A stretch of 64,000 nt of DNA from an uncultured Sinobacteraceae bacterium (GTDB lineage: Bacteria > Pseudomonadota > Gammaproteobacteria > Nevskiales > Nevskiaceae), in the NCBI GenBank assembly GCA_903822975.1, contig CAIJRD010000002.1:496001-560000 (forward strand), in the 5' to 3' direction. This document shows, one piece after another, positions 9,327-20,421 of the stretch. Position 1 is the first letter of the stretch. Every line of letters begins with the position of its first letter. The notes under the pieces are model-generated. The model was not told the origin of the DNA. It searched no databases and saw only the letters and a program-made list of their open reading frames with translations. A program made the position numbers and the translations under genes.

Positions 9327-10170
9327 CTTTGGTGGGCTCGGCGACCGCGCGACTCTGCGGATAGCCCTGGTGCGCGACCTTGTCCTGCGCAGCGCGCGCG
9401 AGCGCTTCGGTCGGGTACGGCCCCAGGCGCACGCGATACAGCGTGTTGCCACTCGCCCCGGTCACCGACGACGACTCGCCGCGATAGCCGATGTTTTGCA
9501 GAAGGCTCAAGGTGGTCTGCGCATTGCCCTGATCGGCAAAGCTACCGATCTGCACGTACCACACCTTTGCCTCCGGCGCGGCAGCACTGGCCTTGTCGAC
9601 AGCGGCGGCCACCGCCGCAGGCGGCATCTGCGGCGCAATCGGCTTGGCTGGCGGCGGCGTGCTGGCCGGCTTGTCCAGCACCGGCTTGGTCGGTGGCGGC
9701 ATCGTCAAGGGCTTGGTCGGCGCGGGCGACGATTCCGACTTGGCCAATTCGTTGGCGGGCACTTTGGGCGTCGCCTTGCCCGTCGACGTCTTTTCCACCG
9801 GTGCAGATTTCGGCGCTGCGATCGTGGGCTTCGTCGCCGGAATCGCTTCCGCGCGTTCCTGCGGCGACAAGCCCGTGGCGCCCGATCCATCGCCAGCCCC
9901 CGGATTCGACCGCGCTTCTTCTGGCGGCGGCAGATGCGGCGCAGCTTCGGAATCGCCGAGATTGTCGGCCGCGCTGCTGCCGCCAGCGGCCGAACTTCCA
10001 TCCGGCGGCGCACCGGCCTGGCCCACCGGCGCACCGCCGAGTGGGACCACGGTCGATGGCACTGCGCCGTCGCCACCGCCGCCCGGACGCGGTAGCAACC
10101 AGGTCAGTCCGAACAGCAGCACCAGCACGACGATCAGTCCAACCAGGCGCTGCTTGAATTTGTCATTCAT
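9319..10170 (-). CDS. dedD: DedD-like cell-division protein with SPOR domain
   Basis: 283 residues from the ATG at 10170, which overlaps the folC stop as ATGA. Residues 8-25 form a transmembrane anchor (RLVGLIVVLVLLFGLTW). A long Pro/Ala/Lys-rich periplasmic linker follows. The last 75 or so residues are a SPOR domain (VWYVQIGSFADQGNA, YRVRLGPYPTEALARAAQ). SPOR domains bind denuded peptidoglycan at the septum; DedD supports constriction. Location after folC is the standard gammaproteobacterial order. Symbol given on fold, topology and gene order. Confidence 0.85.
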   Translation of the reverse strand: MNDKFKQRLVGLIVVLVLLFGLTWLLPRPGGGGDGAVPSTVVPLGGAPVGQAGAPPDGSSAAGGSSAADNLGDSEAAPHLPPPEEARSNPGAGDGSGATGLSPQERAEAIPATKPTIAAPKSAPVEKTSTGKATPKVPANELAKSESSPAPTKPLTMPPPTKPVLDKPASTPPPAKPIAPQMPPAAVAAAVDKASAAAPEAKVWYVQIGSFADQGNAQTTLSLLQNIGYRGESSSVTGASGNTLYRVRLGPYPTEALARAAQDKVAHQGYPQSRAVAEPTKVR

Positions 10171-11609
10171 TCCGTTTTTAAGTCCAAGCTTTCGAAATTG
10201 AGTCTGGCGACTGCAGCAACCGTCAGAAACGAACCGCAAACCAGCACGATAGCGTCGCCTTCGGCGGCATGCCATGCACGCGCAAAGGCCGACTCGACGC
10301 TCGCATCGCTATCGCCGACTACTCCTGCTTCGAGTGCGCGCAATCGCAACTGTTCCCCATCGAGCCCTCGCGCACCCGGCAGACCGCCAAAATACGCACG
10401 GCGCAGCAGCGGCGCCAAGGCCGCGCACACCTCAGTCACCGGCTTGTCGGCGAGCATGCCGAGGACCAGCACGACGCGCCCCTCAAAGCCATCTGCGCGC
10501 AGATTGTCGGCGAGCACCGCAGCCGCCTCGGCATTGTGCGCAACGTCCAGGATCAGACGACCGATGCGCTCGTAGCGCCCGCGTAAACGCAAGCTCGGCA
10601 GTGCTACGCGAATCGCCTCCTCCGGCACCGGCAGTTGCGGCTGCAAGGCATGAATAGCCGCGAGCACGCCCGCTGCGTTGTCGATCTGCGCGCGCCCGCC
10701 GAGACCCGGCAGCGGCAGTCGCTCAAGTCTTGCCGAACCGGGCCCGCGCCAATCCCAGTGCTGCACATGCGCCCGCTCGGTCGTGCGCTGCGCCCGCGTG
10801 TCGGCTCGTTCGCTCAGCGGCTCGTATTCGGACGACGGCTCGGCGAAGAAGTCGCGGCCGAGTAGTTGCAGCGGCGCCTCGATCGCCGCCGCGTGTCGCA
10901 GCAGACTGTTCGGCGGATCGGTCTGCACGCAGATCGCCGGCCGATGCGCGCGAAAGATGCCTGCTTTCTCGTAGCCGATCGCTTCGTGATCGTCGCCGAG
11001 CCAGTCGCGGTGATCGAGGCCGATGTTGGTCACCAGCGCACAACTGGCGTCGACGATATTGACCGCGTCCAGACGACCGCCGAGGCCGACTTCGAGAACC
11101 TGCACATCCACGGCTGCTTCGCGGAACAACCACAGCGCCGCCAGCGTGCCGAATTCGAAATAGGTCAGCGCGATTTCGCCACGCGCCTGTTCGATCGCAG
11201 TGAATGCACGACACAGTTCGGCGTCTTCGACCGGCTGCTCGTCGATGGCAATGCGTTCGTTGTAGTCGAGCAGGTGCGGCGAGGTGTAGCGACCGACGCG
11301 GTAAGCCGCGCGGTGATAGATCGACGCCGCCAGTGTCACGCTGGACCCCTTGCCGTTGGTGCCGCCGACGATCAGCGTCGGCGGTGTCGATGCCAGCAAT
11401 TGCAGGCGTTCAGCAACACTGCGGACCCGGTCGAGCCCGAGTGCGATCGCATTCGGATGCAGCTGCTCCTGATAGCTCAGCCATTCGGCGAGCGACCCAT
11501 CCGCACCCGGCGGCGGGTTGATGCGCGCGCTAGTGATTCGGGCTGGCGCCGAGCGGCGCGTTGACCAGGGCCTGACGCGACGAGGGCAGCACGCAGACCG
11601 CCGGCGCAA
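10167..11609 (-). CDS. folC: Bifunctional dihydrofolate synthase / folylpolyglutamate synthase
   Basis: Mur-ligase-fold enzyme that joins dihydropteroate to glutamate and extends folate polyglutamates with ATP. The P-loop [38 protein letters not shown] and LDVAHNAEA are present. The family N terminus corresponds to [17 protein letters not shown]. No ATG, GTG or TTG lies between the accD stop and this motif. The only conventional start in frame is the TTG at 11609, which overlaps the end of accD by 80 bases; a rarer start codon nearer 11530 is possible. The stop overlaps the dedD start. Confidence 0.9.
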   Translation of the reverse strand: MRRRSACCPRRVRPWSTRRSAPARITSARINPPPGADGSLAEWLSYQEQLHPNAIALGLDRVRSVAERLQLLASTPPTLIVGGTNGKGSSVTLAASIYHRAAYRVGRYTSPHLLDYNERIAIDEQPVEDAELCRAFTAIEQARGEIALTYFEFGTLAALWLFREAAVDVQVLEVGLGGRLDAVNIVDASCALVTNIGLDHRDWLGDDHEAIGYEKAGIFRAHRPAICVQTDPPNSLLRHAAAIEAPLQLLGRDFFAEPSSEYEPLSERADTRAQRTTERAHVQHWDWRGPGSARLERLPLPGLGGRAQIDNAAGVLAAIHALQPQLPVPEEAIRVALPSLRLRGRYERIGRLILDVAHNAEAAAVLADNLRADGFEGRVVLVLGMLADKPVTEVCAALAPLLRRAYFGGLPGARGLDGEQLRLRALEAGVVGDSDASVESAFARAWHAAEGDAIVLVCGSFLTVAAVARLNFESLDLKTE

Positions 11610-12456
11610 AATGCGTGAACGAGGCCAACAGTCGGTAGATGCGCTCGCGCAGTTCGCGTCGGTCGACGATCATGTCGATCGCGCCCTTTTCCAGCAGGAA
11701 TTCGGCGCGCTGGAAACCTTCCGGCAGTTTCTGACGCACGGTCTGCTCGATCACGCGCGGACCCGCAAAGCCGATCAGCGCACGCGGTTCCGCGATATGA
11801 ACGTCGCCGAGCATGGCCAGGCTGGCGGAGACGCCGCCCATGGTCGGATGCGTCATCACCGAAATGAACGGCAAGCCACGCTCGGCGAAACGAGCCAGTG
11901 CGGCACTGGTTTTCGCCATCTGCATCAGCGAGAACAGCGACTCCTGCATGCGCGCACCACCACTGGCGGCGAAGCACACCAGCGGAATGCCGTTGTCGTA
12001 TGCGAGGTTCACCGCGCGCACGAATTTCTCGCCGACGACACTGCCCATCGAACCGCCCATGAAGCCGAATTCGAACGCGGCGACCACCAGCGGCAGCCCC
12101 ATCAGCTGACCGCGCACGACGATCAGCGCGTCGTCTTCGTCGGTATCTTCGTGCGCCTCGGCCAGGCGCTCGCTGTACTTGCGGCTGTCCTTGAAGTTGA
12201 GCGGATCGTTGGCGCGCAGGCCCTGCGCAATCTCGACTCGACCGTCCACATCGAGGAAATGATTGATGCGTGCACGTGCGCCGATCGCGCGGTGGGCGCC
12301 GCACTTCGGGCAGACTTCCAGCGTGCGCTCGAGCTCGGCGCGGTACAGCACCGACTGACAGCTCTCGCACTTCATCCAGAGGCCTTCGGGCACGCTTTTC
12401 TTGCGTACGCCGCCGCTCAGCAGCTTCGATCCGGAAATTTTCTCGAGCCAGCTCAT
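11530..12456 (-). CDS. accD: Acetyl-CoA carboxylase carboxyltransferase subunit beta
   Basis: 308 residues, normal length. The N-terminal zinc ribbon has Cys30, Cys33, Cys49 and Cys52 (CESC ... CPKC), and the crotonase-like body contains [11 protein letters not shown] and [15 protein letters not shown]. It forms the carboxyltransferase with AccA and makes malonyl-CoA, the extender for fatty acids and for the PKS in this window. Position trpA-accD-folC is standard for this lineage. Confidence 0.97.
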   Translation of the reverse strand: MSWLEKISGSKLLSGGVRKKSVPEGLWMKCESCQSVLYRAELERTLEVCPKCGAHRAIGARARINHFLDVDGRVEIAQGLRANDPLNFKDSRKYSERLAEAHEDTDEDDALIVVRGQLMGLPLVVAAFEFGFMGGSMGSVVGEKFVRAVNLAYDNGIPLVCFAASGGARMQESLFSLMQMAKTSAALARFAERGLPFISVMTHPTMGGVSASLAMLGDVHIAEPRALIGFAGPRVIEQTVRQKLPEGFQRAEFLLEKGAIDMIVDRRELRERIYRLLASFTHFAPAVCVLPSSRQALVNAPLGASPNH

Positions 12457-12478
12457 GGGCAGATTCTATCCGTTGACT

Positions 12479-13291
12479 TTAAGCGTGGGTGGAATCGATC
12501 GCAGCGCGCATCTCGGCGAGCATGCGGGTCAGAATTTCTGGCAATTTCTGCGCCTCATTCTGATGTTTCTCGATCTGCGAGACCAGTGCGCTACCGACCA
12601 CAACGCCGTCGGCGATGCGCGAGACTGCCGCGGCCGACGCCGCATCGCGAATACCGAAGCCGACCGCGACTGGAATCTTGGTGTGCGCGCGGATCTCGTC
12701 GAGCTTGGCGGCGACGCTATCGACGTCGAGCGTGGCTGCGCCGGTAACGCCTTTTAGCGACACGTAATACAGGTAGCCGCTGGCCTCACGGGCAATCGAC
12801 TCGATGCGCGTGCCGGAACTGGTCGGTGCCACCAGGAAGATGCAGTCGAGGCCTTGCGCGCGCAGGCGCGGCGCGATTTCCGGCGCTTCCTCGATGGCCA
12901 CATCGACGATCAGCACGCCATCGACACCCGCCTGCTTCGCATACGCGGCAAAGGCATCAAGTCCGCGCGCCTCGATCGGATTCAGATAGCCCATCAGCAC
13001 CACCGGTGTGGTGGTGTTAGTGCGGCGAAACTCGGCCACCATCTCCACGCAGTTCCACAGACTGGTGTTGTGCATCAGCGCGCGCTCGCAAGCGAGCTGG
13101 ATAGTCGGGCCGTCAGCCATCGGATCGGAAAACGGCACGCCGAGTTCGATGATGTCGGCGCCGCCCGCAACCAGCGCGTGCATCAGACCCACCGTCTGTT
13201 GCGGATGCGGATCGCCCGCGGTGATATACGGAATCAGCGCTTTGCCGCCGCCCGCTTGCAGAGCACCGAATACGTCGTTAATTCGCGTCAT
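12479..13291 (-). CDS. trpA: Tryptophan synthase alpha subunit
   Basis: 270 residues. Catalytic Glu49 and Asp60 are exactly placed in [17 protein letters not shown]. It cleaves indole-3-glycerol phosphate to indole and glyceraldehyde 3-phosphate and channels indole to TrpB, encoded 55 bp upstream in the same operon. The first residues MTRIND and the TAGDPHP loop are typical. Confidence 0.97.
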   Translation of the reverse strand: MTRINDVFGALQAGGGKALIPYITAGDPHPQQTVGLMHALVAGGADIIELGVPFSDPMADGPTIQLACERALMHNTSLWNCVEMVAEFRRTNTTTPVVLMGYLNPIEARGLDAFAAYAKQAGVDGVLIVDVAIEEAPEIAPRLRAQGLDCIFLVAPTSSGTRIESIAREASGYLYYVSLKGVTGAATLDVDSVAAKLDEIRAHTKIPVAVGFGIRDAASAAAVSRIADGVVVGSALVSQIEKHQNEAQKLPEILTRMLAEMRAAIDSTHA

Positions 13292-13346
13292 GTTGCGTGT
13301 AGGAATGGTCCGGTCATGGATGGCCGGTTCTTGGACAGGATGTCCA

Positions 13347-14549
13347 TCAGGTCAGCGAAATGCCTTCACGCTTGGCGATCGTGAAAATGTCCTTGTCACC
13401 GCGGCCGGACAGGTTGACCACGATGATCTGGTCGCGCGCCATCTGCGGTGCGAGCTTCTTGGCGTAGGCCAGCGCGTGCGCCGGTTCGAGCGCCGGGATG
13501 ATGCCTTCCACACGGGTCAACTCATGGAACGCGGCGAGCGCTTCGTCGTCCGTTACCGACACATAGCTGACGCGGCCGATGTCCTTCAGCCAGGAATGTT
13601 CGGGGCCGACACCGGGATAATCCAGTCCGGCCGAGATCGAATGCGTTGCCGAAATCTGGCCATTGGCATCGGCCATGATGTAAGTGCGATTGCCGTGCAG
13701 CACGCCCGGATGACCCGCCGACAAGGGCGCGGCGTGGCGGCCGGTTTCGATGCCGTCGCCGCCGGCTTCGACGCCGTACATCTTGACGCTGTCGTTGGTG
13801 ATGAACGGATAGAACAGACCGATCGCATTCGAGCCGCCGCCGACGCAGGCGACCAGCGCATCCGGCTGCCGACCGAGCATGTCCTGCGACTGGTTGATCA
13901 CTTCGCGGCCGACCACCGCGTTGAAATCGCGTACCAGCATCGGATACGGATGCGGACCGGCGACGGTGCCGATCACATAGAAGGTGTCGTCGACATTGGT
14001 GACCCAATCGCGCAGCGCTTCGTTGAGTGCGTCCTTCAGCGTTCGGGTGCCGCTCTGCACCGGAATCACTTCGGCACCGAGCAGTTTCATCCGGTAGACG
14101 TTGGGTGACTGCCGCTGCACGTCGTCGGCACCCATGTAGACCACGCACTTGAGGCCCAGGCGTGCGGCGATCGTAGCGCTGGCCACACCGTGCTGGCCGG
14201 CACCGGTTTCGGCAATGATGCGGGTCTTGCCGAGATGTTTCGCCAGCAGCGCCTGGCCGACGGTGTTGTTGATCTTGTGCGCGCCGGTATGGTTGAGGTC
14301 TTCGCGCTTCAGGAAGATCTGCGCCCCGCCCCATTTCTTGGTCAGCCGCTCGGCCGGATACAGCGGCGAGGGACGGCCGACATACAGTGCGAGGTCGCGA
14401 TCCAGTTCCGCACGGAAGGCCGGATCGTTCTTCAGCGCGTTGTAGGCTTCCTCGAGCTTCTGCAGCGGCTCCATCAGCGTTTCGGCGACAAAGCGACCGC
14501 CGTAGGGGCCGAAATGGCCGCGCGCATCGGGCAGGTTTTCGTAGATCAC
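13347..14549 (-). CDS. trpB: Tryptophan synthase beta subunit
   Basis: PLP enzyme condensing indole with serine. From the GTG at 14549 the protein is 400 residues, the usual length, starting [14 protein letters not shown]. The PLP lysine is Lys92 in [10 protein letters not shown], and the phosphate loop [10 protein letters not shown] is present. Upstream in-frame starts (GTG 14579, 14798) would overlap or approach trpF and add non-native sequence. It lies 55 bases after trpF and is followed by trpA. Confidence 0.96.
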   Translation of the reverse strand: MIYENLPDARGHFGPYGGRFVAETLMEPLQKLEEAYNALKNDPAFRAELDRDLALYVGRPSPLYPAERLTKKWGGAQIFLKREDLNHTGAHKINNTVGQALLAKHLGKTRIIAETGAGQHGVASATIAARLGLKCVVYMGADDVQRQSPNVYRMKLLGAEVIPVQSGTRTLKDALNEALRDWVTNVDDTFYVIGTVAGPHPYPMLVRDFNAVVGREVINQSQDMLGRQPDALVACVGGGSNAIGLFYPFITNDSVKMYGVEAGGDGIETGRHAAPLSAGHPGVLHGNRTYIMADANGQISATHSISAGLDYPGVGPEHSWLKDIGRVSYVSVTDDEALAAFHELTRVEGIIPALEPAHALAYAKKLAPQMARDQIIVVNLSGRGDKDIFTIAKREGISLT

Positions 14550-14604
14550 TTCAGGGTTTGCTCGGCTTTGAATAAGCACCGCGTTGATCGCACGGCACGT
14601 CGGA

Positions 14605-15279
14605 TCACTGCGTCGGGCGTGGGGTCCGCAGGGCCGCATCGAGCAGGGCTCGATCGGCGCGCACGACCGCGCTGACGAAGTCCGACATTTTGCCTGAATC
14701 CTTGATTCCGGGCGCGCTTTCGATACCGCTGCTGACGTCCACCGCGAACGGCCGCGCGATCTCGATGGCCGCACCGACATTGGCCGCCGACAGTCCACCG
14801 GCGACGATCACCGGCTGTGCAAAGCGCGTCGCCACGGCATTCCAGTCGAATGCCTGGCCCTGGCCGCCGAGACCACCCTGCGGGTGCCCATCGAACAGCA
14901 GGCCGGCGGCAGCGGCAAAGGGCCGCACGCGATCGGCCACCGCGGCCTGCGAATCACCCATGGCGATGGCCTTCAGATAGCGCTGACCGAAACGATTGCA
15001 GAACTCGGCGGACTCATCACCGTGGAACTGAAGCAGATCGGGTTGCAGCGCTTCAATCACCTCTTCAACCAGCGCGGCGGTCGGATTGCGCAGCAGCACC
15101 ACGGCAGAAACCATGGGCGGCAAGCGTCGGCGCAGCGTCTGTGCCTGCGCAATGCTCAACTCGCGCGGACTGCCCGGCACCAGGATCAGACCGATGGCGT
15201 CCACGCCGAGTGCTACCGCCGCGTCGGCGTCGGCCGCGCGGGTGATGCCGCAGAACTTGATCCGGGTACGCTGCTTCAT
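14605..15279 (-). CDS. trpF: Phosphoribosylanthranilate isomerase
   Basis: 224 residues from the ATG at 15279 ([13 protein letters not shown]), the standard TrpF N terminus with the catalytic cysteine in KFCGIT. The general-acid aspartate lies in [15 protein letters not shown], and the phosphate site is [11 protein letters not shown] longer ORF to 15351 adds poorly conserved residues. It catalyses the Amadori step of tryptophan synthesis and leads the trpF-trpB-trpA run. Confidence 0.95.
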   Translation of the reverse strand: MKQRTRIKFCGITRAADADAAVALGVDAIGLILVPGSPRELSIAQAQTLRRRLPPMVSAVVLLRNPTAALVEEVIEALQPDLLQFHGDESAEFCNRFGQRYLKAIAMGDSQAAVADRVRPFAAAAGLLFDGHPQGGLGGQGQAFDWNAVATRFAQPVIVAGGLSAANVGAAIEIARPFAVDVSSGIESAPGIKDSGKMSDFVSAVVRADRALLDAALRTPRPTQ

Positions 15280-15393
15280 CGAAATCCTGTTGCGCGAATG
15301 CCTCTCGTCGCGCCTGACCGCCGCCGCATGAATGCTTGAGCACCCGCTCAAAACATTTCGACCCGCTCGGCGACTCGGGCGTCTAGCGCGCCA

Positions 15394-16191
15394 TTATCCC
15401 GGAAACCAGGGCCGCGCCGGTGGTGGCAGACCGAATTCCGCCGGGTATTCGGGGCCGAGGAAATAGAGGCCGCGCGCCGACGAGGTCATCGCCGCCCGGG
15501 TGCGGTCGCGGCCGGCGAGCAGCTCGGCCATCCAGTTCTCCGCCCGCCGTGCGCGGCCGATTTCGATCAGGCTGCCGGCGATGTTGCGCACCATGTGATG
15601 CAGGAAGGCATTGGCGCAGACATCGATCACGACAAACTCGGCACGGCGAAACACGTCGATCTGCATCATGTTGCGCATCGGCGTGGTCGACTGACATTCA
15701 GCCGCGCGAAACGCTGAAAAATCATGTTCGCCGATCAGCACCTGTGCGGCGCGATGCATCGCCTCCGCATCGAGTGTCTGTGGCACCCAGCAGACGCGGT
15801 CACTCAGCAAGGCCGAGCGCGCGCGCAGGTTGCGAATCACATAACGATAACGGCGCCGCTGAGCGCTGCGGCGCGCATCGAAGTGCTCCCCGACGGGCTG
15901 GATCCACGACAGGCTGACGTCCTGCGGCATATTGCTGTTCGTGCCCAGTACCCAGGCATACGCGCTGCGCGGCGCCGGACTATCGAAGTGCACCACCTGG
16001 CCGAAGGCATGCACGCCGGTATCGGTGCGTCCGGCTGCGACCGTGACGACCGGATGCGCGGCCACCTGCGACAGTGCGGACTCCAGTGTGCCCTGCACGC
16101 TCTCGCGACCGCGCTGCAACTGCCAGCCCGAGAAGCGCGCGCCGAGATACTCAACACCTGCGGCCCAGCGTGTCACCGAAACCTCCGACAC
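15394..16191 (-). CDS. truA: tRNA pseudouridine synthase A
   Basis: 265 residues. The catalytic aspartate is Asp57 in AAGRTDTGVHA; the RNA-binding region has FHHMVRNIAGSLIEIG-type sequence near the C terminus. It converts U38-U40 of tRNA anticodon arms. truA followed by trpF is the common order in Pseudomonas and Xanthomonas relatives. Confidence 0.97.
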   Translation of the reverse strand: MSEVSVTRWAAGVEYLGARFSGWQLQRGRESVQGTLESALSQVAAHPVVTVAAGRTDTGVHAFGQVVHFDSPAPRSAYAWVLGTNSNMPQDVSLSWIQPVGEHFDARRSAQRRRYRYVIRNLRARSALLSDRVCWVPQTLDAEAMHRAAQVLIGEHDFSAFRAAECQSTTPMRNMMQIDVFRRAEFVVIDVCANAFLHHMVRNIAGSLIEIGRARRAENWMAELLAGRDRTRAAMTSSARGLYFLGPEYPAEFGLPPPARPWFPG

Positions 16192-16233
16192 CTGCGTCGG
16201 ACCGTCACCCCGCGCACCGCGCCTGAGACCGGA

Positions 16234-19146
16234 CTAGACGCTGCGCAGACGGCGCGCAAGCGTCTCGGCTTCCTGTTTCTGCAACACGCTGCCGGTTGCG
16301 ATCACTTCCTGCAGCAGCCCGTCGGCGGACTGGTTGTCGCCCATGTCGGCGTAAGCGCGTGCGAGGTCAAGCTTGGTGCTGATCTCGTCTTCGGCGCTCA
16401 GCACCGGCGTCTCTGGAAAGCTGTCGCTCAGATCGACATCGTCGAGCTGGAATTCCAGTGCGGCTTCATCGGCCTTCTGCGGCGTAGACGTCGACGGCGG
16501 CGGTTCGGAAAGATCGAAATCGTGCAGCGAAAGCTTGGGCGCCCCGGACGGTTCCGTGACCGGTTCTTCCGGTGCCGGCTTGGTGCCGAGATTCGACAAG
16601 GCCGTTTCCAGGTCGAAATCGATCAGGTTCGAATCGTCCGGCGTGCGCTGCGTCGGCGGCGGCGCAACGACCGCGTTTGCCGCCTCGTCGAAATTGAACT
16701 CGACGTGATTGCTCGCAGATTCCGGTGCCTTCGTTTCTGTAAATTTCGGTTCGGGCTCCGCGCGCGCGACCTGCGGCGGAACGACGGTGTTGGCTTCCAC
16801 GACCGGCGCGGGCCGCGTCACAGACGCCGGTGCACTGGTCGTCGATGCCGGACTCAAGACGCCGGTCGACGCACCGACCGCCGCAGCGGCGGCGGTCGAC
16901 GGTGCAGCGGCTGACTCGTCGCGGAAAGCGCCGATGTCCGGCGAAATCTGCCGCCCCATCGCAGCCAACTTCTGCCAGTCGGCTGCCGGTATCTGGCCAC
17001 GCAAGGCCAGCGCGGTTTGCTGGAATTCGGGTGCCTTGCGCGCACCGAAGTAGGTTTCGGCCAGCTTGATGCGCAGATCCTTGCGCGCCGGCTCTTTTTC
17101 CAGCGCACGCCGGAGCAGGATGGCGGCCTCGTCGTACAACCCGTAGGCCAGATGAAAATCGGCCTCGGCAATCGGATCGTTGCCATCGATCCGCGGCGCG
17201 ACGGTCTGCGCGCGCATTCGATCGGCCATATCCGGCTCGCGCGCGGGCGCAACCGGTGCCGACGCGGGCGGCAACAAAGGTTCGATGTCGGGACGCAGCA
17301 CAACGCCTTGCTCACCCGCAAACGGGCGCGGTTCCACAGTCTGCTTGACGAAGCCGGCGGTCTCACCGAGCGCGCGGGTGGCTTCGAGGTCGGTGGCCGT
17401 CGTCGGGCTGTTCTGTGTGGCCAACGAACCGGGCGCGGCATTCGGTCCCGACATCTTGTTGGCGATTGGTCCCTGCGATGGGGCCTTGTCTGCGCTTGGC
17501 TTCGGTCGCGTCATGCGCCAGCCGACCAGACCAACCAGCAACACGACAATGATCGCGAGCAAGGGCAGACGGAATTCGTCGGTCAGGCTGTAGTTGTTGA
17601 CGGTTGTCGAGCCCGCGGGCACAGCCGGCGGCGGAACGGCGGCCGCTGGCGCAGTCTGCCCCGGCGGTGCAGCCGAGGCTGACGCGGCGTCCTGAGTTGC
17701 GGTTGCGGCGCCACCGCTGGTGGTGGGCTCGGCAGCAGCGCTGCTGGTCGATTCACCAGCAGCGGGCATATCGCTGGCCGCCTTGGGTGGCGCCACGACC
17801 GGCTCGATCGGGGTCGGCTCGGCCGCCGCCGTCACCGGATTCGATGATGGGGCCGACGACGAATTCGACGACGAATTCGACGGTGGGATTGACGTTGGCG
17901 CCGCCGATGGCGCCGCCGCGTCGACCGCCGGCGCAGGCTTTTCCGCTTTCGGTGCGACGGAGGGGCCGGTCGGCAGCAGTGGTGCAGCCTTGCCGGTACC
18001 GGTCGATTTCTGTTCCGCAGGCGATTTGAACGGCGCCGCAACAGCCTCGGCGGGGACCGCTTCGGTCACGGAACGGTCGGCTTTCTCGGATGCGGCCGAC
18101 CGTGCGGACGGCGAACTTGCTTTAGGGGACACGCCGCTAGTCTCAGGCGTTTCGCCGCTTGGGCGCCCGCCGCGCCGCAGCTCGGCCACGCGGGCCTGCG
18201 CGGTTGCCGGGGGCACGCGCTCGATCACCGAATCGGCCGGCACGCTCAGCGTGACGCCGCGCATCAAGCCATTGAATCGGCCACGATCGAATGCACCGGG
18301 ATTGGCGTCGTACAAGGCCCACAGAATCTGGTCGATCGTCGCCCCGGCCGGCTTCACCTTGTTGGCGATGCTCCACAGCGTTTCCTGCGGATCGATCGGT
18401 CCATAGGTTCGTCCCGAGCCGCTGCCATCGCCCGCAGCCTCATCCAGCGCAGGCGCCGGCTGCGGTGCAGTCGTAGGCGGCGTCGGTGCGGGCACAGCGT
18501 TTTGGGTCGCGTTCGGGGCCGCATTCGACGCCGCATTCGGCGTCGCGTTTGGGGCCGCGTTCTGTGCCGGCGATTTGTCGGCACCGGTCGCAGTCGTCGC
18601 CGGAGCCGCACCGGGGGCATCGAAGGGTTGCAGCGAATTCGGGGAATCGCTTGCGGCGACCGGCGGTGTATCAGCAGCAGCGACGGCGCTCGACGGCGCC
18701 GGTGGATTCTTCGCCGCTGCCAGCGGTGCAGAGGCCACGGCACTGCCGCCGCCAAGATTCGGCGGATCGAGCAGAACGGTGTATTCGCGTTGCAGTCGGC
18801 CGCCCTGCCAGCGGGCCTCGACCAGGAAATTCAGAAATGGCTCGTGATCGATCTGCGGGCTGCTGATCGCCACCCGCGTACCGCCGGCACCGGACTCCAG
18901 CTTCATCGTCAGGCTCGACAGATAGTCGGCCCGCTCGATACCGGAACGCTCGAAATCGGCGGCGCTTGCAAGGGCCACCTGCAGCGTCTCGAGGTCCTGC
19001 GCGGTGGCGTCGAGAATCTGGATCGAGGCCGAGAATCGCTGGTTGAGCTTTGAGCGAACTTCAATTTCACCCAAGCCCAGCGCGTGAGCCGGCACGGCAC
19101 AGACCAGACCGATGGCCGCCGTCATCCGCGCCAGTGTTCGCAACAT
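16234..19146 (-). CDS. fimV: FimV-family peptidoglycan-binding polar/motility protein
   Basis: 970 residues from ATG 19146, preceded by a strong GGGGGAGAGG. A signal peptide ends around AHALGLGEI. Residues about 25-130 are the FimV N-terminal domain (GLGEIEVRSKLNQRFSA). A LysM-like segment follows (PQETLWSIANKVKP), then a long acidic Pro/Ala/Ser/Thr-rich stretch, a single membrane span (LPLLAIIVVLLVGLVGW), a cytoplasmic TPR-like region (AIADFHLAYGLYDEAA-type helices) and the conserved FimV C terminus (LDLARAYADMGDNQSADGLL). FimV helps assemble type IV pili and polar signalling. Gene position before truA is conserved. Confidence 0.92.
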   Translation of the reverse strand: MLRTLARMTAAIGLVCAVPAHALGLGEIEVRSKLNQRFSASIQILDATAQDLETLQVALASAADFERSGIERADYLSSLTMKLESGAGGTRVAISSPQIDHEPFLNFLVEARWQGGRLQREYTVLLDPPNLGGGSAVASAPLAAAKNPPAPSSAVAAADTPPVAASDSPNSLQPFDAPGAAPATTATGADKSPAQNAAPNATPNAASNAAPNATQNAVPAPTPPTTAPQPAPALDEAAGDGSGSGRTYGPIDPQETLWSIANKVKPAGATIDQILWALYDANPGAFDRGRFNGLMRGVTLSVPADSVIERVPPATAQARVAELRRGGRPSGETPETSGVSPKASSPSARSAASEKADRSVTEAVPAEAVAAPFKSPAEQKSTGTGKAAPLLPTGPSVAPKAEKPAPAVDAAAPSAAPTSIPPSNSSSNSSSAPSSNPVTAAAEPTPIEPVVAPPKAASDMPAAGESTSSAAAEPTTSGGAATATQDAASASAAPPGQTAPAAAVPPPAVPAGSTTVNNYSLTDEFRLPLLAIIVVLLVGLVGWRMTRPKPSADKAPSQGPIANKMSGPNAAPGSLATQNSPTTATDLEATRALGETAGFVKQTVEPRPFAGEQGVVLRPDIEPLLPPASAPVAPAREPDMADRMRAQTVAPRIDGNDPIAEADFHLAYGLYDEAAILLRRALEKEPARKDLRIKLAETYFGARKAPEFQQTALALRGQIPAADWQKLAAMGRQISPDIGAFRDESAAAPSTAAAAAVGASTGVLSPASTTSAPASVTRPAPVVEANTVVPPQVARAEPEPKFTETKAPESASNHVEFNFDEAANAVVAPPPTQRTPDDSNLIDFDLETALSNLGTKPAPEEPVTEPSGAPKLSLHDFDLSEPPPSTSTPQKADEAALEFQLDDVDLSDSFPETPVLSAEDEISTKLDLARAYADMGDNQSADGLLQEVIATGSVLQKQEAETLARRLRSV
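18497..18568 (-). repeat. Six 12-bp repeats inside fimV coding an Asn-Ala tetrapeptide
   Basis: Six adjacent 12-bp units encode Asn-Ala-X-X tetrapeptides (NAAP, NATP, NAAS, NAAP, NATQ, NAVP) in the periplasmic linker of FimV. The array is in frame, so unit loss or gain would change linker length without a frameshift. Confidence 0.85.
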
Positions 19147-19300
19147 TGACCTCTCCCCCAAAATCTAGAAATCGCTCCCCGCAACGAGCGCGCCGGACGT
19201 CCGTACCCGGCGCGGCACCTGTAGCATTAACAGTGCAGCGTAAAGCCCCTTATACCCTACATTTATCCTCGAACCAACCGATCGGTCCGGGCTTTTTCGA

Positions 19301-20323
19301 TCAAAGGTAGTCGCGGATCAGATGCTCGGCAATTTGCACGCTGTTGAGCGCCGCGCCCTTGCGAATATTGTCGGCGACGACCCACAGATTCAGGCCGCGC
19401 GGATGCGAAATATCCTCGCGGATGCGCCCGACGAACACTTCGTCGTGATGCGCCGCTTCGCTGACTGCGGTCGGCCATCCGCCGTCCTTGCGCTCGTCCA
19501 TTACGCGCACGCCGGGGGCTGAGGCGAGCAGCTTGCGGGCCTGCTCAGCGCTGATCTTGTCGCGCGTCTCGATATGGATGGCCTCGGAGTGACCGTAGAA
19601 CACCGGCACACGCACCGCGGTCGGGTTCACCTGGATCGAGCTGTCCTCCATGATCTTGTGGGTCTCCCACACCATCTTCATCTCTTCCTTGGTGTAGCCA
19701 TTGTCCATGAAGACGTCGATCTGCGGCAGGCAGTTGAACGCGATCTGCTTGGGGTAGACCTTGCGCTCGATGTCGCGGCCATTCAGCGCTTCGCCGGTCT
19801 GCTTGATCAGCTCCTCGATGGCCGGCTTGCCGGTGCCGGAGACCGACTGGTACGTGCAGACGTTGATGCGCGTGATGCCCACGGCGTCGTGCAGCGGCTT
19901 CAGCGCCACCAGCATCTGAATCGTCGAGCAATTCGGGTTGGCGATGATGCCGCGGTTCTTGAACTGCGCGATCGCATGCGCGTTGACCTCGGGCACCACC
20001 AGCGGAATCTCGTCGACGTAACGGAACTGCGAGGTGTTGTCGATCACGATGCAGCCGGCTTCGGCCGCCTTCGGCGCGTAGATTTTCGAGACTTCGGCGC
20101 CCGGCGAGAACAGGCCGATCTGCACCTGCGAGAAGTCGAACTTGGCGAGATCGTGCACGTCGAGTTCCTGATCGCCGAAATCGACTTCCTCACCCGCCGA
20201 GCGCGCCGAGGCGATTGCGTACACCTGACCGACCGGAAAACGGCGCTGATGCAGCACCTTGAGCATCTCTTCGCCAACCGCACCGGTGGCACCGACAACT
20301 GCGATATCGAACTTCTGGGACAT
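19301..20323 (-). CDS. asd: Aspartate-semialdehyde dehydrogenase
   Basis: 340 residues. The NADP-binding GATGAVGEEML is at residues 11-21, and the catalytic cysteine is Cys132 in NPNCSTIQM. It reduces aspartyl phosphate on the way to lysine/diaminopimelate, threonine and methionine. A GAGGAGT ribosome-binding site lies before the ATG. It sits downstream of leuB with a 98-bp gap, as in Pseudomonas. Confidence 0.97.
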   Translation of the reverse strand: MSQKFDIAVVGATGAVGEEMLKVLHQRRFPVGQVYAIASARSAGEEVDFGDQELDVHDLAKFDFSQVQIGLFSPGAEVSKIYAPKAAEAGCIVIDNTSQFRYVDEIPLVVPEVNAHAIAQFKNRGIIANPNCSTIQMLVALKPLHDAVGITRINVCTYQSVSGTGKPAIEELIKQTGEALNGRDIERKVYPKQIAFNCLPQIDVFMDNGYTKEEMKMVWETHKIMEDSSIQVNPTAVRVPVFYGHSEAIHIETRDKISAEQARKLLASAPGVRVMDERKDGGWPTAVSEAAHHDEVFVGRIREDISHPRGLNLWVVADNIRKGAALNSVQIAEHLIRDYL

Positions 20324-20421
20324 GGTTGCAACTCCTCATGCAGCGCCAACGGCGCGCTACTCAAATGAACGGTGAGCCTGACGTGGCTCGCAGTGCGCGA
20401 GATCGCTCGCGCTTTTGGTCC

